Below, in pieces: positions 32,224 through 41,049 of a stretch of 41,661 nucleotides of DNA. This DNA comes from Nemertoderma westbladi (Eukaryota > Xenacoelomorpha > Nemertodermatida > Nemertodermatidae): assembly GCA_032718475.1 (NCBI GenBank), contig JAUCBJ010007429.1, forward strand, positions 1 to 41,661, read 5' to 3'. The position numbers were made by a program, and so were the translations under genes. Each line of letters starts with the position of its first letter. Position 1 is the first letter of the stretch. The notes beneath the pieces were generated by a model, which saw only the letters and a program-made list of their open reading frames with translations, was not told where the DNA came from and made no database searches.

Positions 32224-33617
32224 TACAGTTAGGTACAATGGCCAAATCTGGCAACCTCAAAAGTTGCCACATATGGCAATGTTTATTGCCAAATCTGGCA
32301 ACTTTTGGTTTTTCTAATTTTCGCACGCCCAGAAGCAAAATCGCATTTTGGTAAATAGGTAAGTGAAAAGAGCGCGAAATTTAAATTGTCAAAAAAATCA
32401 TCGTCTGAATTTCTCTTAGCAATAGGCCGAAATGTGCCTAAAATAATTATTGCCATTTTTGGCAACCATTAGAATTAAAGAAAAATAATGGTTGCCATTT
32501 TTGGCAACAATTATCATTGTGCAGCCCTGTCAGTCAGTCAGTAACTCTGTCATTGTAAAGTACTTCAAAATTGCTTACTGCTTGCTTACACTTGTCGAGT
32601 TGTGATGATTTATAAACAAAACATTAGTTGATGAAATGTCAGAATGTATTTGACTGTTTGATATGTTGTTAATATGTTAATGGAAAGATGAATGAGTCTG
32701 TAACAGATACCGTACTGGTAGACTGGTATATGGTAGGCTATAGGCAGATAGGCATACACAAAACTAAAGAATCACATGCTTCAAAGGCTGAAGTGGAAAT
32801 AAACGTAATAATATTTGACAACGTCAGAGCGTGAACATCACCAAAAGGAAGCAAGAAGGCAAGGACGAGAAACGGCGTGACAGAAGAAAAATAGTGTCAA
32901 AATTTAGAAAGACTGAGAAAACCAAAACGCGTGTTAAGGTATTCAACCAAATTGTTTCTTGTAGGCCCTAATGAAAAACGGGATGAAATTATTTTCATTA
33001 TATGTCTGTACCGGTATGTTATGTTATGTACTGATGTAGGAATGGAAAGATAGATATACTGAACTGATATAAGAGTGAAGGATGATTTAGATTGCTGGGC
33101 AATTGTATCAGCATTACACAGTTATAATCTTTAACTACTAAACTATTATTGGTACAAACAACAATCAACCACCTCCCCAAGCAGCGCTAGAGATTACTAG
33201 CAAAAATAAACTATCACCAGTCAGTCTGTGTTTGTGTTATTGACTCTCATTCTCACCTCATTTATTAGGATATATTGCTGTATTGGTTAGAACTTAGAAT
33301 ATGCCACTACCGGACCGGTCCGGTATAAGTATAACCTGTAACCTGGCCCTATCCCTTTTTTCTAGGCCTAACATTAACATTTCAGGATCTAAGGAATGAC
33401 CATACTGCCATCAGGCCATAGAAGGACTTAATGACGCAGAACCATATCCCATATAGCCTAAGCCATACAGCCATATTCAATGAGTTAGTTAAGTTGCCAA
33501 ATATGGCAACAACGGCTTTATATAGTTGCCAAATCAGGCAATCAGAAATGTTGCCAGATTTTGCTTGGTTGCCAAATATGGCAATCACAATCATTGCCAG
33601 ATTTGGCCATTGTACCT
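32224..33617. mobile_element. Nested TIR element with TTGCCAAATATGGCAA palindromes (1.4 kb)
   Basis: Ends are CAGTTAGGTACAATGGCCAA (about 32225) and its complement (to about 33623), flanked by TAATA on both sides (left TAATA just before the first CAG, right just after the last CTG). Iterated palindromes of the type TTGCCAAATMTGGCAA occur just inside both ends: left about 32240-32305 with two more at 32450-32510, right about 33492-33606. CAG/CTG ends plus a 5-bp duplication match the host element at 30509-33796, so both may belong to the same superfamily. Interior: no intact gene; a 60-codon frame at 32283-32465 and 62-70-codon frames at 33382-33619 are repeat or chance products. Confidence 0.78.
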
Positions 33618-33801
33618 AACTGTAATATATATGTACTGATACGGGATGCAGTTTTGATTTAAATACCGATATACAGTATGGCAGCATGGGTACACTTGGA
33701 GTTGTACTAAAGTCCAATATTGGACTTTGGCGTCCAAAATTTGACTTGAAGTCTAAAATTGGACTTGAAGTCCAATTTTTGACTTCTCACCGACTGACAG
33801 A

Positions 33802-34640
33802 ATCCTCGTAGGCCTATCCATAATAATGAATAGGCCTAGGTCTATAACAACAAACAACCTACAGTCAGACAGTAGACAGACAGGTAGATGCGTAGGCTGG
33901 TACATGGCTGCATGGTAGGCCTACTACATACATAGGTACTATTTCAATGTTCAAATATTTTTTTCTGTTTTTAGCTTATCTAGTCTGCTTCTGCTAGTTA
34001 TTGGTTTTTATCCTACTAATTTTCAAAGAAATATAATTATATAGCAGTACAGCAGTATAGGTTAACATGCCAGCATGTTGCTCTAGTTCGATAATTTACA
34101 AATTAAAATTAGGTGTTAATCCTGTAATCAGTTAATTCTAGGTAAAAATTATGTTTTAATTATGCCCAACGGCCAACAGTTTAATTTAACCGTGAACTTA
34201 CAACAATTGAAGCATCAAATGCTCTGACAGTCTTATCCTCATCCGGATTTTCTGAGCTTTCTAATATTTTTGTACAGGCAGGCGGACAAGAATTACTGAA
34301 TTACTACTGCATCGAAGATAAGATCGAATCGACTCTCACCCACGACCCACCTTCACCCTGACACCTGTACAGTACACTACACTGCTGCACTGCTACACAC
34401 TACAACCTACCACGAGTACCACCTACTGACTGACCTATGCCAGTCTGCCAGTACAGCAGTATGCTGCCTACCAGCCTATGCCGTCTGACAAAATCTACCC
34501 TCTGTGCATACAGCCATATCAGCATAGGCCTATATTCCTGTATTTCAGTATTTCGTACAGCCGTACAGCATACAGCCGTAGACAGCATTAGGCTGTTAGA
34601 GTGCAGAGTGTTAGGCCTAGGCCTATTGCTGTACTGGGTA
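33802..34640. other. Spacer between transposons
   Basis: AT-rich then CTAC/CTG-rich non-coding sequence with TAGGCCTA words. Overlapping opposite-strand open frames near 34400-34727 run into the GC-rich end of the next element and are not supported as genes. Confidence 0.5.
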
Positions 34641-35255
34641 CTGCCTGCTAGGGTTCTACCGGAGCTCCGGCTCCGGCTCCGGCCGGACTTGGCATGTCCG
34701 GCTCCGGTCCGGCTCCGGTCAAATTAGGTGCAGGAGCTCCGGCAAATTAAGTATTTGTGCTGCACGATGCATAGCTACATGGATAGGCAAGGATGCAAGG
34801 CAAACATACAGCCAGACACCGGACGTCCGTCTGCGAACTGATCAACGTCTACTGGCAGACTGTACTGCTGAGTGCCGACTGTATTACGGTATGGCCGTAG
34901 GCTAAACACTGTAGGCCTATCTGCCTATTGCTGTTGCATTGTCCTGTTGTCTGAGTCTGACTGTCTTTCGCTGTACAGCTGTAGGCCTATGAGTCTGACA
35001 GTCTTCCACTTATCCAAGACTACAAGACCTGACTTTAATTGCTACCAGTCAGCCAGTACTGCAGTAACAGAATTAGTTCCATTCCAATCCAGTCTGCCAG
35101 TTAGCTAGTACATCGGCCAGGCTGTCCAGCTGTCAGGCAGTACCCGAATGACCGTATATATAATACAGATATAGATTATATTATATCAGTAGGCCTATAC
35201 AGGCTGACAGGTATAGGTCTGTCAGTCTGTAGATCTATGCTATTACTACCGTACT

Positions 35256-35355
35256 TACGGTGGCCCACAACTGTCACTGCAAAGAAAAACTCACCGCAAG
35301 ATAAAGTAACCAAAACTTAACCAATTTCATTATCTTGCCGTTACTTTTTTCTGCC
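35256..35355 (+). repeat. Left terminal inverted repeat, ~100 bp
   Basis: Matches the complement of 40293-40392 with about four differences (for example CACCGCAAG against CACGGCAAG). It contains one outlying degenerate copy of the iteron near 35289-35300. Confidence 0.93.
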
Positions 35356-35570
35356 GTCACATTTTTATGCCGTGGGTTTTTTCTGCCGTGGGTTCTTTCT
35401 GCCGTGGGTATTTTCTGCCCTGGGTTTTTTCTGCCGTGACTTTTTTCTGCCGTGGGTTTTTTCTGCCGTGGGTTTTTTCTGCCGTGGGTATTTTCTGCCG
35501 TAGGTTTTTTCTGCCGTGACTTTTTTCTGCCGTGGGTTTTTTCTGCCATGGGTTTTCTCTGCCGTGACTT
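35336..35570 (+). repeat. Left iteron array, 15 copies of TTTTTTCTGCCGTGGG
   Basis: Fifteen consecutive copies of a 16-bp unit, with variants in the GTGGG part (GTGAC, GTCAC, GTAGG, CTGGG, ATGGG). Likely binding sites for the element's own transposase. Open frames rich in KTHGRKNPRQKK on the other strand merely translate the repeat. Confidence 0.93.
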
Positions 35571-35703
35571 ATACAATGAATATACATACCGGTAACGTAC
35601 TGTAATTCCAGATCATACATCCAGCATACAGTGAATTCCAAATTCTCCCTTCCAGCGATCCTAGTGCCTAGCGGTTGTGCTGCCCTACATCCTACAGTTA
35701 GTA

Positions 35704-36831
35704 ATGGACTCCAGAGTGGAAAGGGAACTTATTTGCGAATATTTTAATGCGGGATTTGAATATCTAGAGATCCTGGGATTTTTGGAGCTGCATGGAATCT
35801 TCATAAGTTACTCTACATTGCTACGTCGTCTGAAGGACTATGACTTGAAACGACGAAATAATAATTTTCAAGAAACAGCAATTGAGCGAATTTGGGAATT
35901 ATTGCGTGGACCATCCGCCTTGGCTGGTTATCGAGCCATCTGGCACACTCTGCGCCTAGAAGGTATTCATGTCCCACGTCAGTTTGTGGAAGAGGTACTT
36001 AGGGAACTTGATCCCGAAAGCTGTCAATTACGAGCACGCCATAAGTTGCAGCGAAGAATTTATCGTAACCCGGGACCTAACTATGCGTGGCATATTGACG
36101 GCTACGACAAAATGAAGCCGTGGGGATTTCCCATTCACGGCGCAATCGACGGATATAGTAGAAAGATCATATGGCTAAAGGTGACCAAATCTAACAACAA
36201 TCCCAATAATATAGCCGAAATGTACTTGGACAACGTTCTCTTACATGGTTGTCCAGGTAAACTTATTACTGACCTGGGGACAGAAAACTGTATCGTCGCC
36301 GCAATACAATCGTTTTTCAAGGAAGATATAAATTCTCATAAATATGTTGGATCCCGGCACAATCAGAGAATAGAATGTTGGTGGTCATTTTTTTCCAAGA
36401 GCCGATCCATGTGGTGGCGGAATTTCTTTTCGGATTTAGTATCGAGTAACATTCTGGATACAAGTTGCGAACTAAGTAAAGAATGTTTATGGTATAGCTT
36501 TGCACCCCTAATTCAGTCTGATTTGGACAAGGTTCGCTGGCATTGGAATACACACAGGATCAGGCAATCGAGGTTTAACATGGTCTGCGGGAGACCTGAC
36601 AGTATGTTTTATTTAAATTCTGACAACTATGCAAAGGTAATTTCTACTGAACAGGTTGAATATATTAGTAACAATATCATCCATAACTACTGTATTCCGA
36701 ATATCTACGAGGAGTATTTTGACTATGTCTGTCATACACTGGAACTTAATAATCCTCAATCAGTTGATGCCGCGATAACTTTTTATCAAACTCTGTTACG
36801 CGCAGCGAAGGTAAACAATACGCGAATTTGA
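35704..36831 (+). CDS. IS3-like DDE integrase/transposase
   Basis: 375 codons; the start is the ATG at 35704 (G at -3 and +4), because the longer frame begins with GTG. Residues 1-55 look like a helix-turn-helix (GFEYLEILGFLELHG, STLLRRLKDYDLKRR). Residues about 62-101 (GYRAIWHTLRLEGIHVPR) resemble the HTH_21 segment of bacterial IS3-family transposases. The rve-type catalytic core follows, with D132 in WHIDGYDK, D190 in TDLGTEN and E224 in NQRIECWW, giving spacings of 57 and 33 residues. All three acidic residues are present, so the enzyme looks active. The C-terminal WHWNTHRIRQSR block is typical of this eukaryotic integrase group, common in fish, cnidarian and echinoderm genomes. Role: nuclear; cuts and joins the element ends to target DNA. 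It lies just inside the left iteron array and converges with the HECT gene. Confidence 0.92.
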   Translation: MDSRVERELICEYFNAGFEYLEILGFLELHGIFISYSTLLRRLKDYDLKRRNNNFQETAIERIWELLRGPSALAGYRAIWHTLRLEGIHVPRQFVEEVLRELDPESCQLRARHKLQRRIYRNPGPNYAWHIDGYDKMKPWGFPIHGAIDGYSRKIIWLKVTKSNNNPNNIAEMYLDNVLLHGCPGKLITDLGTENCIVAAIQSFFKEDINSHKYVGSRHNQRIECWWSFFSKSRSMWWRNFFSDLVSSNILDTSCELSKECLWYSFAPLIQSDLDKVRWHWNTHRIRQSRFNMVCGRPDSMFYLNSDNYAKVISTEQVEYISNNIIHNYCIPNIYEEYFDYVCHTLELNNPQSVDAAITFYQTLLRAAKVNNTRI

Positions 36832-37389
36832 TTTTGCCATTTATATATTATGTACAAATATATAATTATTATTATAAAATTAATTTATAATTTATGTTAT
36901 ATATTTATTTACTTACAATATTATGTTGAATTGTGGCTGGGTGGGGGGGGGGGGGGGGGGCGTAGATGGGAAGATAGATATAGCGATTTGGACTCGACAC
37001 ACTAAACACTAAATGACTCGCCCCAACTTCCAAGTCATACACTATGGACTAGTAAGTGCTGAACACTGAAAATAATTTCAGTTTTGGATTTCAGTTTCAA
37101 TTTAATTTGTTCACCAATAGTATGGATGGACTTGCAATAATACATGGCCCGCCCCTCTCCGTAGTGATCAGTAGAAACTATATGCCTCACCTACACATCT
37201 CACCAAAATCATCTGTAAAATACTTTTATAACTTTCTTTAACAGCACTTTTTAACACAACACAAAAATAACACTTTATAAACACAATTTATAAACACTTT
37301 ATAAACACACGAATCGAATGAACACATAAAAAAATGTACAGTAAGCAACGAAGTACATAACAATAGTGAACTTAAAAATAATCCGGAAG
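36832..37389. other. Gap between the convergent transposon genes
   Basis: AT-rich 3' UTR space for both genes. It includes a G18 tract (36943-36960) and a short run of TTATAAACAC repeats (37255-37308). No canonical AATAAA was identified for the integrase gene. A 61-codon frame at 37056-37241 is not supported. Confidence 0.6.
36943..36960. repeat. Poly(G) tract, 18 nt
   Basis: Uninterrupted G18 just downstream of the integrase stop. Confidence 0.9.
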
Positions 37390-39585
37390 TTAAGCAAATC
37401 CAAAGCCATGGTTATCCAGAATATCTAGCATGACATTGTTACAGAAGGTTTTGGTTGAACCTATCAAGTATCTATCGTTTAATGGAAATCGTAAAGTGCG
37501 ACCACAAGTGTCAGCAGTAAGGCGGCGTTGAGGGTCTTTGGTTTGGAAGAATCTAATCTCACCCTCGAATGTTGGATAACGGCAACCACTACAAAACTGC
37601 AAAATATCACTCAAGGTCAAAACCTTAAGCTCCGATTCTTCCACAGTCTCCAGTGAACTTGTATGTGTTGTCAGATCCCCTTTATCAATTTTACTAAGAA
37701 ATTGACAGAATTTAAAGTAAATTTCCGTTTCTTTACCTCTTTCTATAGAACGTTCCGTTGATTCATATACAGGGCTCAAACACTTCTTGACTTCAATAAA
37801 GGTAACTTCTTTATGAACTAACGCTTCTACAGCACTTTGCGGGAAAGATTGGAGGATAGTGAATACACCATAGCACTTGAGCCCTTCACGAAAAGCGAAT
37901 ATCTCCTCGGAAACACTACTAATAACAATATGGTGAGATAATCTCGCAATAACACTTTCTTTATCTTCAAACTTATAAGAAGCACTAACTAGCCCCATAT
38001 CAAACCTATCAGTGTAGGCACTAATTGCTTTCAGAAATGCTTCACTATCTGTTGCGATATATAGAGCATTTACTGGACCAATGCAATCTGCAGGAATTTC
38101 TTTCATGGAAACATTTACTGGTAACTCCAATATGGCTCGCGCAACTGATTCCGTAAAAAAATGAGGACCTTCCTCACCATTAATTAAGGCAAGGGCACAT
38201 ATCTGGCCAAGTAACTTAAATTTAATTAACTCTTCTAAATTATGCCGGAATGTGAAGTATGGAAACTCTCCTCGAAACAAACTTGGTGGTTGATTAGTAA
38301 AGAATGTTGAAAGCATATCGCGTGTAACACCTCCTGTATCTACACCCTCTTCGCCTACATATTTTGCCATAAGCAGAGGGGAATTATTTGATTCGCTTTG
38401 ATCCTCTAAAACGTCATAAATGCTTTCCACAAGACGACTTCTTGGCACTTCAAACATAACATAAGAAGTATAGAACTGTTTCCACGCCTCTAAAGCAGAC
38501 TCGAGTGTCTCTTTAAAATTATTTGCAATCGGAAATGAAACCATAGAATTGATATCAAGTTCTTCTCTACATGGCCGATTTTTTTGAATGTCATTATCAA
38601 GATTATCAATTATTGAAATGCAGTCATCAGCCACCGATTTACAGCTCTGACAGAATGTCTCGGTCCTCGGTCTCGCAACTCCACATTCTGGACAAATGAG
38701 ACGCCTGCCTGCTCTGGTTGAAGTCTCCCCGCACAAAGTAAGATCGATAGAATCCTCTAGAGCAGTCTCTAATGCGGGAGCTTTAGCAGTTTCTAGTTCT
38801 ATAACAATAGGATTTATTTGATCACTATCGCGATGCGCACACTCCGTATCTGTAACCCAATCGTTGTCCGTATTCAACTTCGCCTTCTTTTGTATAGGCT
38901 GAGTGCGTTGGGGAATAAAATCGCTGTCCGATCCGGAATCCTCATCAATTGGTTTGTAGTCAGATGATAAATTGCGACGGTAGTCCTCCTCTGTACAAAG
39001 GTAAAACACCATTCTCTTGTAATCGCGGCCACAGTCTGCCTTGTATTCCTTCAATGTCAAAGGCTTCTCGGTGCCAGGAATTTCCTTTGCAATTCGACCA
39101 CTCTCGAAAACCAACAAATATGTTTTATTGGGTTCATAATTATGACAGTTATACGCTTTCCATTTCTCTAATGCCTTTTCTAGTAGCAGCTCATAATTAT
39201 CATCGATTAGAGCTCGGAGGGGAAGACGTTTTCCTCGCAAAGGCTTCAATGAAGCACAACTCCATCGAAGCAGTCCGATAAATATCATCACTGGTTGCTC
39301 CTCTGATGGAGCGATTTTTTTGGTTGTACCCGGACCTGAAACTCGATGTTTCCACTCATGTCCTTTTTTCTGTCGGTATTCACTGAAGCTCAATGGAGTG
39401 GTTGGCATGCTACCGCCAGCATTTTCGCTACTACTAGCAGTCCAGGTATTATTACTAATAAATGTATGCCTAGTCTTATCTCCAATATTCGAGGTAGAAT
39501 ATCCACAGTCATGACAGAATGACGCATAGGTTTCTGGAGATTTCGAACTTCTAACTATTTTAGAGCCGCACTCTTTACAAAACAT
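37390..39585 (-). CDS. Transposon-borne HECT-type E3 ubiquitin ligase
   Basis: 731 codons, starting at the ATG at 39583-39585; the longer frame starts with GTG. Domains in order: an N-terminal zinc ribbon (C3, C6, C24, C27). Then a region (about 65-200) with LPLRAL, KTYLLVFESG, IPGTEKPLTLKEYK and YLCTEEDY, seen in many HECT proteins annotated 'G2/M phase-specific E3 ligase-like'. Then an acidic, serine-rich stretch and a KKAK basic patch (~233). Two SUMO-interaction-like motifs follow (IVIEL ~260-264, SIDLTL ~279-284), then a second zinc ribbon (C298, C301, C312, C315). The HECT domain occupies ~365-731, with GEEGVDTGGVTRDM in the N lobe and the catalytic cysteine C694 in TADTCGRTLRFP. Catalytic and zinc residues are intact. 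The gene is a passenger or partner of the integrase, convergent with it. Role: ubiquitin transfer to an unknown nuclear target; possible effects on host restriction or transposase stability are inference. Confidence 0.88.
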   Translation of the reverse strand: MFCKECGSKIVRSSKSPETYASFCHDCGYSTSNIGDKTRHTFISNNTWTASSSENAGGSMPTTPLSFSEYRQKKGHEWKHRVSGPGTTKKIAPSEEQPVMIFIGLLRWSCASLKPLRGKRLPLRALIDDNYELLLEKALEKWKAYNCHNYEPNKTYLLVFESGRIAKEIPGTEKPLTLKEYKADCGRDYKRMVFYLCTEEDYRRNLSSDYKPIDEDSGSDSDFIPQRTQPIQKKAKLNTDNDWVTDTECAHRDSDQINPIVIELETAKAPALETALEDSIDLTLCGETSTRAGRRLICPECGVARPRTETFCQSCKSVADDCISIIDNLDNDIQKNRPCREELDINSMVSFPIANNFKETLESALEAWKQFYTSYVMFEVPRSRLVESIYDVLEDQSESNNSPLLMAKYVGEEGVDTGGVTRDMLSTFFTNQPPSLFRGEFPYFTFRHNLEELIKFKLLGQICALALINGEEGPHFFTESVARAILELPVNVSMKEIPADCIGPVNALYIATDSEAFLKAISAYTDRFDMGLVSASYKFEDKESVIARLSHHIVISSVSEEIFAFREGLKCYGVFTILQSFPQSAVEALVHKEVTFIEVKKCLSPVYESTERSIERGKETEIYFKFCQFLSKIDKGDLTTHTSSLETVEESELKVLTLSDILQFCSGCRYPTFEGEIRFFQTKDPQRRLTADTCGRTLRFPLNDRYLIGSTKTFCNNVMLDILDNHGFGFA

Positions 39586-40053
39586 TCCTATAACAGTATA
39601 ATAATAGGCCCACCTAACATCTACAGATCTAACACCTAATAACACTAATAAATAAGATCATTCTCCTGTTCTACCGGTACAACTGTCCTAGCAACTGTTA
39701 GACGGGCTGTAGGCCTAATTGGTTTGTCTGTCAGGTATTACTGTCAGACGGTATTATTTTATCTAACCTAAGCCGATGGGGAGGCTATCTTGACTGGCAC
39801 ACCAGTATAGGACAGTAGGAGTCTTGAAGATAACAGTACATCACCGTTTCAACCTATGTACCTCTACAGCTACAGTAGGCCTACGTAAAGTAACATGAAA
39901 ATTATAGAAACGGTAGGCCTACTGTATGTAGTTCTGTAAAAGTATGAATGAATAGGCATACAATGGAATATTGAATAATACTGTAATATGCAGAAAATTA
40001 CAGTACCGGTACCCGTACTGTACTGCCGTAGGTAAGCATAAATATTGAATAAT

Positions 40054-40312
40054 GCAGAAAAAAGATACGGCAGAAAAAACCCACGGCAGAAAAAAGTGAC
40101 GGCAGAAAAAACCCACGGCAGAAAAAACCCACGGCAGAAAAAACCCACGGCAGAAAAAACCCACGGCAGAAAAAACCCACGGCAGAAAAAACCCACGGCA
40201 GAAAAAACCCACGGCAGAAAAAACCCACGGCAGAAAAAACCCACGGCAGAAAAAACCCACGGCAGAAAAAACTCACGGCAGAAAAAACCCACGGCAGAAA
40301 AAAGTAAACACA
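40054..40312 (-). repeat. Right iteron array, 15 copies of TTTTTTCTGCCGTGGG
   Basis: Inverted counterpart of the left array: about 15 copies of the unit (reading CCCACGGCAGAAAAAA on the plus strand), more uniform than on the left. Variants are GTGACGG and ACTCACGG. ORFs in several frames on both strands here (KTHGRKNPRQKK, or FFCRGFFLPWVF) are repeat translations, not genes. Confidence 0.93.
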
Positions 40313-40392
40313 AGATAATGAAATTGGCTAAGTTTTGGTTACTTTATCTTGCCGTGAGTTTTTCTTTGCAGTGACAGTTGTGGGCCACCGTA
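40293..40392 (-). repeat. Right terminal inverted repeat, ~100 bp
   Basis: Inverted match of 35256-35355, ending GGGCCACCGTA, followed immediately by the target duplication CGTACT. Confidence 0.93.
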
Positions 40393-40455
40393 CGTACTAG
40401 ATAGACAGATAGATATCCGTCAGTCCGTTAATTGATTATGTAAAGCAGTAAAGAG

Positions 40456-40471
40456 CCCCCCCCCCCCCCCC
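40456..40471. repeat. Poly(C) tract, 16 nt
   Basis: Uninterrupted C16 in the right fragment of the hAT-like element. Confidence 0.9.
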
Positions 40472-40646
40472 TGACTGCCTGACAGCCTGAGCTATCTGCA
40501 AAATTAATTACGGCAAACTCAAGGCTAAATAACAAACAATGTTGCTCCGGTCCGGCTCCGGCCCTGGCTCCGGCACATTTAGGTTGCTCCGGTCCGGTAC
40601 CCGGCTCCGGCAAAAAAAATTGCTCCGGTCGAACCCTACTGCCTGC

Positions 40647-41049
40647 CTGCCTATGCCAGTATGCCTACCCTATATTGTATATGGAATTGGAATAAAAAAA
40701 AAGTGCCACACGGTTTCTCTGATTCTGGTTATATTAACCCTTTGCTGCATAGTAGTGTTGCACTGGTGCAACACTAACATTTCTCATTTCACTTATTTCT
40801 CCTAAGTAAGAAAACAGCCAATGAGGATCAAGCAGTGAGAAAGAGGGTATATTAAGCTTTCATTTGATTGGTCACTTGACATATTTAGTCCAGCTTGTAA
40901 CTCAGTGATGTAATTCAAATATTGTATATCCTTAATTGTAAATTTCCTGAATTTCAACATAATTTCGAGATATGGCTGCCTGTCCGTTTTACTGTCGGAT
41001 TTGTCCGTTAGTATGTCTGTCCGTCAATAAAAAGCATACTAATTTCTAA
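40647..41049. other. Non-coding stretch with a small hairpin
   Basis: No gene supported. A perfect 10-bp hairpin, TAGTGTTGCA-CTGG-TGCAACACTA, lies at 40753-40776. Confidence 0.6.

Larger units (their letters stand above)
30509..33796. mobile_element. TIR element with TTGGACTT palindromes, 5-bp TSD (3.3 kb)
   Basis: Ends are CAGTCGGTGAGAAGTC (30509) and GACTTCTCACCGACTG (to 33796), perfect inverted repeats, flanked on both sides by ACAGA (30504-30508 and 33797-33801). Inside each end are several copies of an AAGTCCAAWWTTGGACTT palindrome: left 30520-30610, a further pair at 30762-30796, right 33709-33787. The interior has no intact transposase. It contains a decayed LINE-like fragment (31453-31735) and a second, nested element (32224-33617). 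The superfamily is not certain: CAG/CTG ends fit hAT-like elements, some of which may make 5-bp duplications. Confidence 0.82.
35256..40392. mobile_element. Intact IS3-like transposon carrying integrase and HECT ligase
   Basis: A 5,137-bp element bounded by inverted repeats starting TACGGTGGCCCACAACTG and flanked by the perfect 6-bp target duplication CGTACT (35250-35255 and 40393-40398). The outermost 100 bp of the two ends differ at about four positions. They are followed by arrays of a 16-bp iteron at each end. Two intact, convergent genes fill the interior: an IS3-like DDE integrase (35704-36831, plus) and a HECT E3 ligase (37390-39585, minus). Gene promoters must lie in or next to the inverted ends. 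The nearest named class I can recall is the eukaryotic IS3-related superfamily IS3EU; that label is tentative. Intact frames, near-identical ends and an undamaged duplication suggest a recent insertion. It sits inside a hAT-like element. Confidence 0.92.
34649..40638. mobile_element. hAT-like non-autonomous element, split by a nested transposon
   Basis: Ends are TAGGGTTCTACCGGAGC (34649) and the complement of TAGGGTTCGACCGGAGC (to 40638), flanked by a perfect 8-bp duplication CTGCCTGC (34641-34648 and 40639-40646). An 8-bp duplication with a (T/C)AGGG start is typical of hAT elements. Repeated CCGGAGC/GCTCCGG motifs fill the subterminal 100 bp on both sides (34660-34740 and 40541-40630). Without the 5,137-bp insert and one copy of its target site the element would be about 847 bp. 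It has no transposase gene, so it depended on one elsewhere. Confidence 0.85.

Noticed and set aside
35274-35641. Lys/Arg-rich proteins (HGRKNPRQKK repeats)
   Set aside because: Translation of the 16-bp iteron; 16 is not a multiple of 3, so three frames all stay open for trivial reasons.
39586-39645. Longer HECT protein N terminus from position 39645
   Set aside because: It begins with GTG; the ATG at 39585 starts directly at the zinc ribbon MFCKECG.
39870-40374. Hydrophobic FFCRGFFLPWVF repeat 'membrane proteins' and their basic counterpart
   Set aside because: Same iteron read on both strands at the other end of the transposon.
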